Positions 12,269 through 24,332 of a stretch of 64,000 nt of DNA are shown here, one piece after another. This DNA is from Meandrina meandrites. Lineage: Eukaryota; Cnidaria; Anthozoa; Scleractinia; Meandrinidae. A program made the position numbers and the translations under genes. The stretch covers positions 21,467,472 to 21,531,471 of the forward strand of contig OY855914.1 of assembly GCA_963693305.1 (NCBI GenBank), written 5' to 3'. Under the pieces are notes generated by a model. That model had not been told where the DNA came from. It did no database searches and was given only the letters and a program-made list of their open reading frames with translations. Positions within the stretch are counted from its first letter, which is position 1. Each line of letters starts with the position of its first letter.

Positions 12269-13106
12269 AGATCAAGATATTCTTGTAATAGTTAGTGCAT
12301 GGTAATGGAACGTTGAGTTTGTTCTCAGATTCCATTCTGTTCTACACGGTTTCTCGTTTTTCAAATTTAGTGAAAAGATAGTCTGGAGCCAACCCGTATA
12401 GAAACCTGTAAAATAATGTGGTCCTTTGAATTTGCTGGTGGCGTGTTAGATTCGTCCATCCTAAATCACCGGAGTACGCGTCACAACCTCGTTCCCAGTA
12501 TCTCTCACTTTTAGGGAGGCGCTGTTAACGTTTTTTAATTACGCCAGAAACTCATAAGGAGTTGAAACGTGTAACGCGCGTTCACAGCGTTCGAATATTC
12601 AGTTTTGCCAAGTACCATATTTGGCAACACAAAGAGTTTGTACGTGAATGATTTACACACGTAACGACACACGCAACAAAATTTTCGGTTTTGCGATAAC
12701 TCGCTTGAATTTCGACCAAAACCCTTAACGCCATAAATTACTCGCATAAACTAAAGAAATTCATTACAGTATCAAGTAAAGTTCTCCAGACCGGCTGAAT
12801 GACGACGAAACAGAAGAATTTAACCAATTTTAACTTTATTCAACCCAAATTGTTCAAAAACAAGATTACGCCATTACGCGCGAGCTAGCGCGCGCTGTGA
12901 ATTTAGTCCAGATATTGCAATTTTGATTGGTTTAATTTCTTCTCGTGATTCTCCGCATAAGCGCGCGCACACAACATTATGCGATTTCCTTCAGGTTAAG
13001 CTCGGCAGGGAAATAAATTTTGTTTTTCTTCTAAACGAGCACGGTGATCCCCATTTTTAATGCATTAACTTAATTGAGATACGGTTTGACTACAATATAT
13101 CGCGAT
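12269..13106. other. interior of the 4.85-kb element, no gene
   Basis: Contains a fragment related to the palindromic MITE at 6671 (cacaacctcgttcccag, about 12,483) and a CG-rich patch near 12,870-12,900. No coding signal. Confidence 0.4.
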
Positions 13107-14020
13107 TTAAGGACGGTGCCTACTAATAGCGAGGTATTTTTGCCCGGCCGATGACTATGCAAGGGAAGTAGATGTTACCAAGGGCTACTAAAATCCAAAA
13201 AGAAAATTAGGGGTAGCCACGCAAATTTTCGAGATAATTAGGTTTGAAATCTTGAAAAAAGTGCTGACGTGGCATTTTCAAAGAAAGTAAAAGGAAATAA
13301 AATTTCCTTACAAATTAGCTTTGAATTTAGTTTTTCATGAACAAAATCAACACTAAATATAATGATCTTTAAAATAACTAACCAATACTATCTTTGAAAC
13401 TGCGTGAACCACGTTTTTATTGACAAAACGATTGCACTTGAGCCATTTTTGACTCTATCAGCTCTCTCTTGCAAGGCCATAAAAACAGCCTAAACATTTT
13501 TTGCACTGAACGAAAAATTAATCATGTGTTCTGTAGACTTACCACTTCCATTTTATAAAATAAAAAGTATGGGTCACCACGCGTTTTTAAAAGTTATACG
13601 AGTTGTATGAATCGCTTTTGAGGTCAGTTACACTTTTCCTATCCCCTCCCGAGCGAGTTAAATATTTGCTTCTCGCGCAATTTTTCACGCGTGCACCACG
13701 CCATATGTAGTTAGCAGTTTGCTGATTACGTTTGACCGAATAGCGATGTGTTTCAGACTGTTAAATGTGAGCCATTTTTATCGATAAGCGTTTAGGGCTT
13801 AGTGATATGTTACTCTTTCGCTGTTCCTGGTTTAGTACGTCCATTAACTGGATTTCGTTGCAACCGAAATTTTCTTGCATTTTAGTCGCGCGCTTGGTCG
13901 CGAAGTTGAATTCGTCATTTTGAGCGAGCAAACTCCCTTTGCGCGCGCGTCTAGTGTGATCGATGCCTTGCGTGATGCGCAGAAGATGTGCGCAGTAACA
14001 AAAGTAGGCACCGTCCTTAA
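13107..14020. mobile_element. TTAA-flanked TIR element, 906 bp
   Basis: TTAA at 13,107-13,110 and 14,017-14,020 flanks the inverted repeats GGACGGTGCCTAC and GTAGGCACCGTCC. The TTAA target duplication is the hallmark of piggyBac-type elements, so this is a plausible non-autonomous member nested in the 4.85-kb element. No transposase. Confidence 0.65.
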
Positions 14021-14888
14021 AGAAACTACTTTGAGATATTTTATTTTGCAATAAAGGCAGAGATAAAGTACCTAAAAAGATCTCATAGCATGGTAACAGT
14101 TTGAGTGCAGTTAACAAAACCTTATCGAAACGGTTTAGTACTCAAGCTGTTCCCGCGAGAGAAAAAAAGGATTTGAAGTTATCCGTAATTCAGTTTGGAT
14201 GGACTTCTAATATTCATTTATTCGATATTTTGAAACGGGTAGTGATTTGCGTGGTTTCCTCTTCTTGGTTGCAGCTATACCCAGCCCTCCTCGCCCCGAT
14301 CGATCAGGCAGATAAGCACATGTTGCACAATATTATAAAGAGTTAACGCAGAAATGCTGATTTTTGATCAAAACGATTTGAGGGTCAAGAGACAAACAGC
14401 ACATATTCAAATTGGTCAAGCGAATCGTTACTATTCGGAGTATTCGGCCATTATTCACTTTGTTTTCCAGACACTCACACAGTCCGGCAACAACACGCGA
14501 GTTTCGTGTTCGTTCTCGTGCATTCTGAGAGTGCAGCGAATCGGCCAGCACCAACGCCTCTTCCATTAACAGCGCTATTAAAATGGGAAACGTCAAATCT
14601 GTGATCTTTATACCTTCAATTTTGCCTTCAAACTTTCCTCCAGAGAAATAAGCACACTTGGTCGATGGAAATCTTCACCTTTCGCCGGCAGTCGCTCTAG
14701 GTTTCCCGCCAAAAATTAGGTCACGTTGGGTCAAGCGTGACCGGAAACAATGTTTCACTGACACATTTCGGAAGCCGTGTATACAGCATGTTTACATAGT
14801 ATGTCAAGGCGAGGAAGTAAATAAATATACAGAATATATTAACCTTTCCTTCCGTGGAAACAACGATCGCATCGCATGAAGAACATGG

Positions 14889-15400
14889 TTGCCTAGCATG
14901 CTATTATTGGAATCATATCTATCGAAGAGACAAACTTTCAATTTATTAAAGAAAACATTAGACTGCCGGACACGGAGTATTTTGAAATTCGTGTCCGGCA
15001 AACATATTTGCAACAAAACAACAAACTCGGCGTACTTCGACGACAATCGTAAATTTCTTAGAAAGAAATGCAACAATAGCATTGCCTAGCATGATGTTGT
15101 TCGAATCTATCTAGTAGAAAACCAAACATATTAGACTGCCGGACACGGAGCATTAAGAAATTCGTGTCCGGAAGCTGGCGGCAAGCATATTTGTAACAAA
15201 ACAACAAAATCGGCGTACTTCGGAGACAATCGTAAATTTCTTAGCAAGAAATACAAGAAAAGCATTGCCTAGCATTGCCTATCATGATGCTGTTTGAATC
15301 TATCGAGTAGAAAACCAAAAATACTCGACTGCCGGACACGGAGTATTTAGAAATTCCTGTCCGGAAGCTGGCGGCAAGCTTCTAAGTCACAGGATTCGAT
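14889..15400. repeat. 193-bp tandem repeat, about 2.7 units
   Basis: Units start at ttgcctagcatg (14,889, 15,082) and ttgcctatcatg (15,275). Each contains gactgccggacacggag followed by an inverted gtgtccgg, forming a small hairpin. A partial further copy of the hairpin lies at about 15,520-15,565. Confidence 0.75.
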
Positions 15401-16208
15401 TTATACACTGAGGGCGCCGATAATAAACACAAAACCTTGCACTGCGGTGAAATTCGTGAAGTTTTCAGGTATGTTAACACGTAAATGATGGTATTAATTG
15501 AAATTTGAAAATATTTTCGACTGCCGGACACGGAGTATTTTGGAAAACTTGTCCGGCTGCCGGACATATAGACACATGAGTTCGAGGTTCGAGTGGCAGG
15601 GTATTCTGCAGTTAAGTGGTAAGCTCAATGTTCTTGTTATTATGCATTTCAGATTCATCGTCCATTTATTACTTTACTTTAGGATTATTAAATCGGTTTC
15701 CAGCACTCAGTAAAGACATGTTAAAACGCATAAGAACGTTAAAAGTCTTAAGAAAGAGTTCAACACTTACCGCAGCTTACTGCTTTTAACACATGACTAT
15801 AAATCCTTCGTCCGCTACTCCGTCTGAAACATTCGCTTTGTTCAGTGACGATTTAGGAAAAAATAACTTTAATAACACCGTGGAAGCGATATTAAAAAAA
15901 AAACTACGCACAACACGATGCTCACGTGTCCCACACGAACGACTTCTCGTCGACAAGCGCTCCAAACGAAAAGACAAGCCAAAGCTTGCATGTGATTGGT
16001 TCGGTACATTGCGGTACGGAAGTGATCGAGAGTAGCCAATCACAGAGCCGCTTTGGATCGGTGCAGTACTACTGTCCAAGTTCCATTTTCTCTACATCTT
16101 CTAACTGTTGAACCAGACGCTTTAGTTCCTTCCTTACAAGAAAACCTGCACTCTGTGTCATATAACATCTCTGTTGTGTTACATCCCAATAGCTCACCAT
16201 TGGTCGAA

Positions 16209-17040
16209 TTCGCCGGTTTCGTTGCGAGTTACCTGTGCTAGGCTGAGTGGGTCCAGACTTAACCTACCGCATATCAGTTACTTACCAGAAATGAAGAAAA
16301 TTCATTCAGTTCTCTACATAAAATTCTCTTACGTATTTAGCAACGCGTACGATAAAACAGAATTAGTAAATCATGCAACCAAACCGCAACGAAAAGAAGA
16401 CGGTTCAAAACAGTCAAAACAACATTGTAAGCTTACTCTAAGTTAGCGTGCACCACTTTCCAAATTACAAACTGCAACAATTCTTACACAAAAACTGCTT
16501 TAAAATGACATTCATAACCGGCACCATCAATTTGAGTTTGTTTTGCCGCCGTGATTTTCTCAGTTTGCCGTGGCGTGAGTTTGTTTAGTTTACTGTGTTT
16601 AGCAGCGAGTTCACTTTGTTTTTTTGTACGTACTTTGTTTTTGCCTTGAGTTGATTTTCTTGCCCTGACAGTTTTGTAGTAATCAAAACAAGGTCAAGGT
16701 TCTTTTTACATTGAAGAACTCATAGAGGTCCTGGAGGTGTATTACGAATTAGTGTACAGTCTAAACGTTGTAAAAAGTTTTACTAAGATTTGTTCTGCGC
16801 CTACGTGTGTACGTGAGGAACCCAATAAAGTGCACTCGTCAATTTCAATTTTAGAACCTGTCACTATAGGCAGGGAAATTCAGACGGGTTAACCACGAAA
16901 TACATTGACGTCACTTTCGTCAACGAAATCATGAGAGGTTTTTAAGATATTAAGTTTAACCATGAGTGGTTAAAATTTATTTTGTACCTATATTGGCCAC
17001 CGTATAAGCTTAGAAATATGGTGTGGCTTCTTATTTGGTC
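16209..17040. repeat. dispersed repeat R1, copy 1
   Basis: Homologous to 32,997-33,560 (shared gcgagtt-cctgtgct near the start, cataaaattctct, and aacccaataaagtgca near the end). The polyadenylation-like aataaa and lack of coding sequence fit an LTR or UTR piece, but I cannot assign a class. It separates the two copies of the segmental duplication. Confidence 0.55.
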
Positions 17041-17606
17041 ACACTGTAATTAACTCGAGCAAAAAAATTAATAAACGGGAGCTCCGCTTTTAGGCCTGCC
17101 TAAATGTATATATTATTTTTGTGGGGGGAGGGGGGAATGTTTACTGAGTGTATGTGGAGGAGACTAGGCAAGTGAAAACTGTCAGCACGAGTGCAGCTTG
17201 GAGGTCACTAACCCATGGCCAGATGTCGAGTGATCCAAAATTTTAGTTTCCAACCCTGCTAATATGTCATTATTGTTTCCTTTTTATGCCTGATTTGTTT
17301 ATAGTCCAGAATGCTTTGCTTTCAGCATTTTTTATAAGAAAAACTACTTGAATGTGTGGCTAACGACTCAAGTTATCAGTTGATTAGCAACATTTCAAGC
17401 TTAACCTTATAAAGAAATCATTAATCCATACCTTGGTCCCAAAGTCTTAATTTTCCTGCAAATAATTCATTTTTTTTTTTTTTGACAAGCCAATTTTCTG
17501 AAAACCTCAAAGTTTATACCAGTTTATGACACTATATTTAGATACATTTACCAGTATAGTTATCAATTAGGTTTTTGAATATTAATTTAAAATTTTATTT
17601 TTGCAG

Positions 17607-18879
17607 AATTCAAAACTTAGGGAAGAACTACAGGTAATAAATGTTCTATACTGTTACTTATTAATCAATATTTTATTAAATATTGAAGGATGTACAGACA
17701 GACTGACTGACTGACTGACTGACTGACTGACTGACTGACTGGCTGGCTGACTGACTGACTGACTGACTGACTGACTGACTGACTGACTGACTGACTGACT
17801 GACTGACTGGCTGACTGACTGGCTGGCTGGCTGACTTGTAATAATAATACTTGTAAGAGGAGCATGCACAAAGTCATATCATTCAGAGACCTTCAGTCAG
17901 GTCTGCCATGACCCCTTCAGGATGGAAACTGAACATTTTCAAATTGAGTATAATTATACATTATGAGAAGTTCATAATTACACATTATGAAAAATGATGT
18001 CATAAAATGTTCAAAACTCAAATGGGAAGCTTATATTTGCTGTCAATCCAGGTCTAATAAATTTTAACTTAAATGCATGAAAAAAATAAAATTCTTTCAA
18101 TTTTTCTCTCTGAAACAGACAATTGAAAGCCAGAAGGCCAGTTTTGAGAGGTAATTGTTACATAAATTTTGTGCATTTAAAACAATTTATTTTCCCTGCA
18201 TGTTCTGCTCTCCAAAATTGTATTTAATTATGTTGTGATTTTGTTTGTGTCTTTTCCACAGTGAGCTAGCTGCTGCAATGGAAGCTCAGAAAGTAAGTCT
18301 GCCTGATGATCAATGCACTATTTTCTGTCGTAATTAAATTTTGTTTTTAATTAATTAATTAATTAATTTTTGTTATAATTAATGACGTTGTGTACACCTT
18401 ATGGCAAAGTTGTATCCAGTACTTAGCTCTCACAAGCTGGTAACTCCACAGGAAGCCCAGGCTGATTGTTATGAGAACTTGGTCAAAATGGCAAAATTCA
18501 ACAAGGATTTAAATGAAACAGGTCATACTAACCTGGGTAGAATTGTTATCAAAGGAAAATGATAAACAGCCAATAAAGTTACATTTCACATCATGTGTCT
18601 ATGTGATGTTCCTATTTCTACGTTACTCTTCTACTCTTTGCTCTATTGTTTAAAAAATAGTTCTAGCAAAATATGCAAGTCAAGGCAAGCACTTTAATGG
18701 CATGAAATTATAAGCAATAGTTGTTTTTTATTAATATATATACTAACAGTACATACTTTACCTCTTTCTTTGTTTAGAAAACCACTTTTGCAGGACGCTT
18801 CAGGAGCCTCACAAAGGGAATCTATGATCACTTTACCCTTCGCAACATTGTCAGCACTTGTGTAACTTTTCTGTATTAA
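17607..18879 (+). pseudogene. duplicated 3' exons of the coiled-coil gene
   Basis: Four exons match the last four exons of the 5' gene: 17,607-17,633, 18,119-18,150, 18,262-18,292 and 18,778-18,879 (TAA at 18,877). Sizes, splice sites and phases are all preserved. The upstream exons are missing because the duplication starts at about 17,110. As a stand-alone unit it has no start. It could serve as alternative terminal exons if transcription runs through from the 5' gene. Confidence 0.6.
17697..17836. repeat. (CTGA)n microsatellite, copy B
   Basis: Paralogue of the intronic array near 4,200 but purer and shorter. The SVSQ-type ORFs on the minus strand are artefacts. Confidence 0.9.
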
Positions 18880-19435
18880 TACTGACCGTTTCTTAATTTA
18901 AACAACTTTTTTGTAAATAAATTAGAAACAATTTGTGTACACAGAAAAACATTTTGAAAGTTGAAAATTTTGTAAATAATCATGATGGGAGACAATGCTC
19001 TCAATGGAAAGTGAACAAGCTTAAATTTTGTAATATAAATGACTTTGTGTAATTTAAGTTAGTGAAGGATATCTGTAATATATAATCTGTAATTTAAATA
19101 TTTATTGTAAATTTGCAAGAGACTTTAATATATGGGAAATAAACATATGTGAAACAGCTCTGTATTTTATTAATATAATTAGAAATGGTACAAGTGTATA
19201 GTGATTGACTATTTAGCGTGACAAATCTTATGCCTTGTCACGCATTCTCCATCTTTGCCATTCGAGAGGAAATATTCGACACGCTAATCCGATTTTGTGT
19301 TTTCTACCACTCAGCCATGTTTTGTTGAAAATCCGTGATCAAAAAAAATACTTAAAATTGCAGCTTTTGCTGAAACAATTAGACTGCTCGCCCTTTGTTT
19401 TCTATGAGCGATAGCCAGCTCAGCTGCGCCTTGTT

Positions 19436-19575
19436 GGCCCAGCCACTTAGCTCGATTAGCCTTAGCTATTTCTAAGTGGCTGTGCTCATTTTTTTTATTG
19501 TTAGTTTTTCTCTTTGTATCAATTTATCTAATGTACATTTCTGGGCACGAAATAAAAGATTGTTGTTGTTGTTGC
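19436..19575 (+). mobile_element. 140-bp retroposed fragment with (TTG)n tail
   Basis: Present only in copy B; copy A (near 6,158) lacks it. It has a 5' hairpin (gccacttag / ctaagtggc), then AT-rich sequence ending aaataaaagattgttgttgttg. A microsatellite 3' tail of this kind is typical of CR1/L2-clade LINE ends and SINEs that use them. Confidence 0.6.
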
Positions 19576-20531
19576 TATTATTCTCGGGCTCGGAGGGACT
19601 GTGTCGAGCTTGGATCATGATTGTAAATGTTGTGCCAGTCCGCGGCCGAGCACTGGAGTGAGAAATACCCTCGTTAAACTAGGATAATGAAAGACAGTTC
19701 TGATTACTTAATAAATCCAAGCTCCTTTTGTTATTATTTTCAATCATAAGGTTGTCTATTAACCTATATACGTCTGTTTATATCATTATGACGTCAGACC
19801 TCTACAGGTGATGCATGAGGCCTCTAAAGCATTCTGTCAATTCAGCCATTTCGGACCCCACCCATGATAGATGAATTAATTCAAGCTCTTTTTCGGTGTT
19901 CCTTCTGCTAACCTTCCCTGCGGTGTTGGCCTCCAAGCGTCAGATCTCCCATCATAGAGGAGTTTCCTCTCTGGTGACCCACAACCATCCTCCCTGTGTT
20001 GGTTTAAGTTAGGGTTATTGTAACGGACGCAAAACGGGCGGCTTTAGGATTACAGTTAGGTTTGTCAGAAACATTTTGTGTCCGTAACAAATATTTCCCC
20101 GTTTGCGCAGAATGGCCACAAAATAAATGTTTTGTGTCCCCCTCGTTTGCCTACCCGAGAAACATCATGAGTAGCCACCACCTTTAAGTTAGGGTTATCG
20201 TTAGTGTAACGGACGCGCAACGGACGGCTTCAGGGTTAGGATAAGGTTAGCGTTACGAAACCCGTTGAAACCCGTTGAAGCCCTGATTTTTTTCAGGCTT
20301 CTTTATTCCAATTGCTTTCATTGGAAATTCACTGCGAAGATCACATATCACCTTCATATATATCCGCAGTTCACATATGAATCATTTCATATACATTACA
20401 TCAGTAAAATATTTCTTATACTTTAAACACTGGTGCTGCCACGTTTTTCATTATATTTTCTATGCTTTAAACGTATTTTTTGGCCAACGCTCTAAAATTA
20501 AGTCCCACGAAAAATGCCCGTTTCTTTTTCG

Positions 20532-20983
20532 CCCGGGGGGGTACTCCCATATATGGGTTATATAGGTATGTGCCGCGGGATAGGGTATGCTTTTTGAGGT
20601 TCTCGGTCCTTAAATAGGGTATCACTTTTGTTCCTTTTCGCATTGTGTTCGTGGTGTGATCCTTAGACAGGGTAGTTAAATTCTATCAGCTCAAATAAAC
20701 GCCCAGCTAAACGAAAAAAATTGTCTGTTAAAACAGAACTATCCGTCATTAAGTATTAACAAAGCGATTTTGAAAGATTTGAGCTTTGCTGTGCGCGGTT
20801 AGCCGTTATTTGAGTCGTCACGCAATGCTTCTTCTCTCCTTGAATAGGGTGTCAATTTTCGGGTTTGGGCCTTAGTAAGGGTATCAATTTTCGTTTTCTT
20901 TATCCTTAGATAGGGTCAGGGTTTGAGAACGTTCGCGGCACACCCCTATCCGAAATTTAGGGGAGTACCCCCCCCCCCCCGGG
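20532..20983. mobile_element. 452-bp hAT-like MITE with C/G-run ends
   Basis: Ends cccgggggggtactccc and gggagtacc-(C)n-ggg are inverted. Flanked by ctttttcg on both sides; the empty site is at about 8,024-8,031 in copy A. The 8-bp duplication suggests hAT. Confidence 0.75.
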
Positions 20984-21289
20984 CTTTTTCGCAAAATTAA
21001 TTTCTCGCGAAAATAAATAACATTGAGGTACCAAGGCTTTTGGACCGAAAATATTTTAAAGGGATGGTTCTCAAGAAATAAGAATTAACTGATAAACAGG
21101 GGCGGATCTAGGGGGAGGGTACAGGATGTGCTAACCCGGCACCCGAGCGCGTATCTTCCTTTCTCGTCCAACAAAATGACTCTCAAACCTATGCTATGAG
21201 CACCGCCATTTTGTTATACCCCTAGGTTCCAGTGCTCGCTCGGTCACGATTCGACGGGGGCATGGAAAACAGGATACCCATTAGAAAAG

Positions 21290-22842
21290 TTACGGGGGGT
21301 GGGGGTGGGGAGAGATAAAAATTTGTATGGCGGACAAAACAACGCCGTAAGTGTATTTTATTGGCGTGAAAAGGAAACAAAGGAGCATTAAATTAAATTT
21401 TTACATCGTCAATGAAAGTAACCCAAGCCTCTTCTACTTTTTGAAATTTGTATTCTATTATAAACGTGCAAGATGATTACAGAACATACTAGTATTGCAA
21501 AACATTAACACAGCTCAATTCTTTAGACTTACATATAAAGTATAGTGTCTTATTTGAATATTTCAAGGCTTAGATACACATGCCTCAATGCATTTAAAAG
21601 CTGTAAATGTGACACACAAGATGCTTTGTAGCATAAAAGATATTGCGCTATATATTCTAAAATTAACGGTGCCCACAAATTTAATAAATCTAGTACATTG
21701 CCATGACTGGTATTTCTAACTTGCCCTGTTTTCTCCTGACATGGATGAGTCAAGAGTGAAACTGAAAACAGTAACTAGAAATCTTTATTCTATGCAGTCT
21801 AGACCTCTGACTGACTGAAATCAAGCCCCGCGTAGACATTGTCAGACCTCCCATGTACATCACCTCGCGATTAATGGTAATCCCTAGGTTCAGGCAGTGG
21901 CTGGACAACAATGAAAGGGAAACGCAAACAACAAGAGGTGGGCTTAACACCAATTTTTAATACGTACATGCATATTAATACGATACAGTTATTGGTAAAA
22001 AAAAAAAATGAAAGATCACTTTTTTTGTTAAAATTGTGCTTATTAATGTACTCATTTATTCTCTTGTCTTTTTATTGACAAATTTAAAAGTGTTTTTCCT
22101 CAAAATGAATCAAACAAACAGTGCGAGTGCCATGTAGTGTAGCTGACGAGCCAGCTCAACATGTAACCCACTGTTCCAATTTTGTAACAGTTATCGGCTC
22201 CTTCATGGACTCTTGGTAAGCTAACAACATGTTTGAGAGAGCTCTCTTTACCCAAGGAGGGTCTATGAGTGCGTTTTGGCCTACAATGTGGTAGATCAAC
22301 AACGATTTATTTGTATGATTATAAGTACATACAGCATCGGCAAAAGCGTAAAACTTAACTAAAGCGAAACTTATAACAATGTAATGGGAAAAAAAGCAAT
22401 TACGTGTGTGTTACATCACTTTCATTCGAAAGAAGATTATTTCGTAAAGATAAGCATCTCAAAATGTGAGACTGTACACAGCAGATCCACGCGAGACTGT
22501 ACACAGCAGATCCACGCGAGACTGTACTCAGCAGATCCACGCGAGACTATATATAAGAGAGACTATACTGGGGAAGCTGCGCTGTCTGACAACATTGTAG
22601 GTACAGCTGAGGCGCGTAGAAAGATAAAGCCGATGATGTTGGGTGACCCAACCGTCCCTCTGTTGTAGATAGAACAGTATCTCGTCGATCTATTCTGCGG
22701 CAGCTGTATCGGCAAAAACAACGTCACGGGTCGTCCGCAGAAGAAGATAGCTCTTCATTACTTTAACGGAGATAGGAGTTCTTGAGACTTTTCCAGATCG
22801 ACGAGTTTAAAAAATCTGAAAAAGTAAAACAAAAACCACGAA
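21290..22842. repeat. very highly conserved block of the segmental duplication (copy B)
   Basis: Counterpart of 8,320-9,870, about 99% identical by eye. Non-coding as far as I can tell. Confidence 0.55.
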
Positions 22843-24149
22843 CACAAACAACATAATTTACATATCGTGGCAAAACAAGAAACAACCATTAAAAAACTCG
22901 TTGAGCGCTTGAAGAGCTACACCAAGATGAAATGTCGTTGACGTTTACATTAGCATATACTCCATTGATACGCTCCACTCCCCATACCAACGCGTACTCC
23001 CTAATTAAAAATGTGAAATCAATGTGAGCACATTTGCCACTCACCTTCATTTTCGCCTCGTATTGATATGGTACAGTTACCTTGGCAACATGTCCGAATG
23101 GTATGTTCCATTACTTACAACCGGGCATTGCCATTTTTGGAATCTGGACTGGTACCTAGCTGTAGCTACGTTGTTGTTCAAGAAGATGACTTGTTACACA
23201 GTAGAAATGATGCTCTGTAAAGGTTTGTTACTGCAAGACGATCTTCAAAATACAATCAGTACATTCATATCCGGTGCAGCTAAACACGGTTATAATGATT
23301 ATAATTAATGGGTCACCCTGCACGTGAAAAAGAGAAAAGTTATAAAAATGCGCTATTCGTAATTTGCAGAGATAATGTCATTTCGTCTAAAATATGCACT
23401 GTAACCATAACATTCCAACTGGAAGGTTTTGACAAAAACTATTCCAAAGCGTTTGTAGTAATCAAAAACTGAAGACAGCCTGGAAACAATCTATTGGTAA
23501 CTTATACTCCTTTCTTAGTTAGCCTAGTTACTGTCTGAGTATGAATAGCCATTAGCTTAAGAAATACATCGACACAAAATTTTTCACAAACAGTTGTCAC
23601 CTTTCATTATCAATGGTATTGATAAAACGAGGCGACAACAGTAAATATACCGCTACTGTATCTCATCTCGGAGTACACCACAAAATAGAGATTCAGCGAC
23701 GATATTAGTTGAAGAGACGATCGTAGATCGATTAAATATCTTTCTACGATCTCAAATCGATTGCTCCATGCATTTCTAGGATGCATAAAATCGGTCTTGT
23801 TGTCACAGAGAATGATGCAACGATTTAGATCGACTATCGCGATCTGAAATCGAGACAAAAGCTTGAAACGGTTGACGATGTTGTATCTATTGAGCACTGA
23901 TTCTAGATCGTCAATGATTCATCCAAAATGTAGAATGCATAACACATTTTATAAGGTATTAAAAAGAGAAAAAAATGAATGACAGATGTAAACTATTTTG
24001 ATACAGTGTTAAAAAGTCCAAAACTGAGTCCAGTAGTTTACTGATTCTGCAGACATCGTAAAATCACTTACCTACCACGAAACACCAATAATTAGATTAA
24101 TTTTCATGACGTGGTACATGAACGTAAATTTACAAAATAGTTGTTATAC
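22843..24149. other. gene-free stretch before the last visible sushi exon
   Basis: AT-rich sequence containing short hairpins such as agatcgattaaatatc-type motifs at 23,700-23,840. It may be the intron downstream of the 24,150 donor. No further exon could be defined. Confidence 0.4.
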
Positions 24150-24332
24150 CTGCACAGGCAAGGTCAATTCCACTCCAAGTTCCATTTTCTGTACATCTTC
24201 TAACTGTTGAACCAGACGCTTTAGTTCCTTCCTTACAAGAAAACCTGCACTCTGTGTCATATAACATCTCTGTTGTGTTACATCCCAACAGCTCGCCATT
24301 GGTCGGTGGCGATAACGTCGGGCACGTGACGG
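24150..24332 (-). CDS. sushi exon (most 3' one seen)
   Basis: 183 nt, phase 1-1. Domain from VTCPTLSPPTNGE to GIDLACAG with six cysteines. The acceptor is ttcttatttag and the donor is gtataac. Its duplicate at 11,192-16,208 is broken. Confidence 0.8.

Larger units (their letters stand above)
11224..16074. mobile_element. 4.85-kb TIR element with 8-bp target duplication (hAT-like, non-autonomous)
   Basis: Target duplication tccaagtt at 11,216-11,223 and 16,075-16,082; the empty site is intact at 24,174-24,181. The ends are inverted repeats of at least 35 bp (GTACTGCACCGATCC followed by AAAGCGGCTCTGTGATTGG). An 8-bp duplication fits the hAT superfamily. No transposase is visible. The interior is a patchwork: a 9-bp minisatellite, a nested TTAA-flanked element (13,107-14,020) and a 193-bp tandem repeat. 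Its size comes largely from nested sequence. Confidence 0.8.
3270..16208. repeat. segmental duplication, copy A
   Basis: Direct duplicate of about 17,110-24,305. The homologous parts are the four 3' exons of the coiled-coil gene, the 3' flank, a telomere-like minisatellite, the 8.3-11.2 kb block and a split sushi exon. The copies differ by insertions: 3368-3523 and 11,224-16,074 are only in copy A, and 20,532-20,983 and about 19,436-19,575 are only in copy B. Homology ends at ccattggtcg (about 16,208 and 24,305), inside the sushi exon. Copy A is therefore truncated there and copy B is probably the parental locus. Confidence 0.8.
11192..16208 (-). pseudogene. sushi-domain exon split by a transposon and truncated (copy A)
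   Basis: The 3' part (11,192-11,223) and the 5' part (16,083 to about 16,208) of one sushi exon are separated by the 4,851-bp element at 11,224-16,074. The intact paralogue is 24,150-24,332. The 5' end, including the first cysteine and the splice acceptor, is missing because the duplication border lies inside the exon. The exon cannot be functional here. Confidence 0.8.
17110..24305. repeat. segmental duplication, copy B
   Basis: Direct duplicate of 3270-16,208. It begins within the hAT-like element (its right end, with ctaatat after CCCTG near 17,262) and ends inside the sushi exon, which here continues intact to 24,332. Confidence 0.8.

Noticed and set aside
11313..12335. Open frames of 200-340 aa (VGTVGTL, CTDCTD, YRLYRL repeats) on both strands
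   Set aside because: Products of a stop-free 9-bp tandem repeat; five frames open at once, no initiation or splice context.
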